Shown in pieces: positions 23,239 through 24,247 of a stretch of 24,247 nt of DNA. The stretch is from Deltaproteobacteria bacterium (GTDB lineage Bacteria; Desulfobacterota; Desulfobacteria; Desulfobacterales; JAFDHS01): contig JAFDHS010000012.1 of the NCBI GenBank assembly GCA_019308655.1, positions 1 through 24,247 on the forward strand. The letters run 5' to 3'. The position numbers and the translations under genes were made by a program. Position 1 is the stretch's first letter, and every line of letters starts with the position of its first letter. Below the pieces are notes generated by a model. That model saw nothing but the letters and a program-made list of their open reading frames with translations, searched no databases and had not been told where the DNA came from.

Positions 23239-23818
23239 TCTTTTGCAAGGCCGCCCACTCGTTGGATGATGAAATGTTATGATTAAATCCTTCGGGTAAA
23301 TCCCCTTTGCAGGTAAAGTGAACCGCAGTTTGTTCTCCATTTTTTTCAAAGGATATGCTTATCTCTCCATGGGGCGGCATCTCTTTCAGGCAGCAGTCAA
23401 TACTTGCAAGTAAAGCCATTTGCAACTGGATGGGATTTGTCATAATCGTGATTGCCTGATTGGGCTGTCGAATTGTTAAAGAAACTTGTTTTAGAGTGGC
23501 AAAACGCTGGGATAGCATAACCAGGTTTTCGGATAATTCAAAAAGCTCAACGGTTGATGTTGTTTTATCCGGGCTATGGGCAAACCTGTTAAGTCTGTTC
23601 GTCAAATTCACTCCGCGTTTAACCTGGTTTTTTATAACAGACAGAGACTTTTGAAATTTTTCTTGATAAGGAGAAGGAGAACTTTGGGAAATCAATAACA
23701 AATCTTCCATCAGGCCTGATGACTCCTTGATGATGGCCAGAATATTTTTCATTTCATGTGTGGTTGCGGCGGTGATTTTTCCAAAAAAGGCGATTTCTTT
23801 GGGTTTTGGTACATTCAT
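23168..23818 (-). CDS. Small histidine-kinase-like protein with eroded ATP-binding domain
   Basis: 216 residues, no membrane segment and no sensor domain. The N-terminal dimerisation/phosphoacceptor helix is clear: FFGKITAATTHEMKNILAII at 11-30, with His21 in an HExxN box. A second helix follows to about residue 80. In the C-terminal half the N-box should read like NLxxNA, but the sequence is ASIDCCLKEMP (138-148), and no DxGxG or GxGxG motif is visible. It may be an inactive or phosphotransfer (HPt-like) protein, or a divergent kinase. I start at ATG 23818, which has AGGAG five bases upstream; the frame itself extends to a TTG at 23833. It follows the receiver gene by 61 bases. Confidence 0.7.
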   Translation of the reverse strand: MNVPKPKEIAFFGKITAATTHEMKNILAIIKESSGLMEDLLLISQSSPSPYQEKFQKSLSVIKNQVKRGVNLTNRLNRFAHSPDKTTSTVELFELSENLVMLSQRFATLKQVSLTIRQPNQAITIMTNPIQLQMALLASIDCCLKEMPPHGEISISFEKNGEQTAVHFTCKGDLPEGFNHNISSSNEWAALQKITPDLSIIVKSDESTPGILLILS

Positions 23819-23879
23819 AGTTTCTCCTGACAAAAATGGAGCAAAAGTTCAATTAAACTAAAATAATAAATGGGATCGT

Positions 23880-24247
23880 TTATTCTTTCTCAGTGCCTAA
23901 GGCTTCCAGCATTCTTTTTATTAAGTCTTCAATATTTAAAGGCTTCATCAAATAGTCGAAAGCACCCAACCGTTTTCCTTCAACTCCTTCTTTTTTTGAT
24001 CCATGACCGGTTAAAAGGATAACAGGGACTTTTGAATTAATTGCTTTGATTTGTTGAAGAACCTCTAAGCCTCCTATTCCCGGCATCATTACATCCAAAA
24101 CTACCACATGAGGGAGGTCGGCTTCAAAAAGGCGCAATGCATTTTGGCCGTCTGAGGCAATTCGGGTCTGAATGCCTCTCAGCTCCAGTCTTTCTGAAAG
24201 CGTTGTGACGAATTCTTCTTCATCATCCACAAGTAACACTTTAAAAT
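23880..24247 (-). CDS. Stand-alone response regulator receiver protein, 5' end probably outside window
   Basis: A single REC domain with no output domain. Counting from GTG 24239, the acidic pair is Asp5-Asp6 in LLVDDEEEF, the phosphoacceptor Asp49 is in VVVLDVMMPG, Thr77 is in ILLTGHG and Lys99 in YLMKPL. The frame stays open to the window edge (…Phe-Lys before the GTG), and receiver proteins usually start two to six residues before KVLLVDD, so the true start is probably just outside. It is encoded directly upstream of the kinase-like gene, which suggests a cognate pair. Its output cannot be read from the sequence. Confidence 0.88.
   Translation of the reverse strand, partial: FKVLLVDDEEEFVTTLSERLELRGIQTRIASDGQNALRLFEADLPHVVVLDVMMPGIGGLEVLQQIKAINSKVPVILLTGHGSKKEGVEGKRLGAFDYLMKPLNIEDLIKRMLEALGTEKE

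Noticed and set aside
1..24247. CRISPR arrays, insertion sequences, phage genes, rRNA
   Set aside because: None seen on either strand by reading; no regularly spaced direct repeats and no transposase-like protein.

Overview
This window is chromosomal DNA with an ordinary housekeeping half and an energy-metabolism half. The gene content suggests an anaerobic member of Desulfobacterota (former Deltaproteobacteria). The clues are a CarD-type regulator, a K+-independent-type membrane pyrophosphatase, a DUF1844-ispE-tRNA-Gln-prs-rplY-pth gene order, and a complex I operon without nuoE, nuoF and nuoG. This placement is inferred from gene content and order; no marker gene here proves it.

Left half (1-10883), almost all on the minus strand. 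The window opens inside pta (phosphotransacetylase, C-terminus missing). A single plus-strand Sfp-type phosphopantetheinyl transferase follows, and its stop overlaps the stop of the convergent rluD. Next are carD with a good sigma70-type promoter, a strong hairpin terminator, and a minus-strand run: serA, terminator, DUF1844, ispE, tRNA-Gln(TTG), prs, rplY, pth, hppA. In several genes (pta, rluD, carD, hppA, rplY, serA, the kinase) the longest open frame starts upstream of the more plausible start, and starts were chosen from Shine-Dalgarno (SD) positions or family length.

Divergent control region (10884-11348). It holds a TTGACA-type promoter for serA, an attenuator-like hairpin in the serA leader, a TTGACT-type promoter for the nuo operon, and an unusual nuo leader. 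That leader has a hairpin near the predicted mRNA 5' end, a six-codon open frame, a 10-bp palindrome, and a 10-bp inverted repeat whose right arm ends on the nuoA start codon.

Right half (11349-23238), plus strand. This is a NADH-module-free complex I: nuoA-B-C-D-H-I-J-K, tightly packed with overlapping starts and stops. It is followed by an MrpD-like antiporter subunit, an unrecognised 82-residue two-helix membrane protein, a second MrpD/NuoL-like subunit with a NuoL-type C-terminal arm, nuoM and nuoN. That gives four antiporter-like subunits rather than three. One of them has Asn where the TM7 lysine normally sits. If assembled into one machine it would take electrons from a donor other than a standard NuoEFG module, reduce quinone, and possibly move more ions per turnover than canonical complex I. 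The nuoN 3' end looks frameshifted or read through at a T7 tract and runs into the convergent gene.

Right edge (23168-24247), minus strand. A stand-alone receiver protein and a small histidine-kinase-like protein with eroded ATP-binding motifs form a two-component pair. Nothing in the sequence directly shows what they control.
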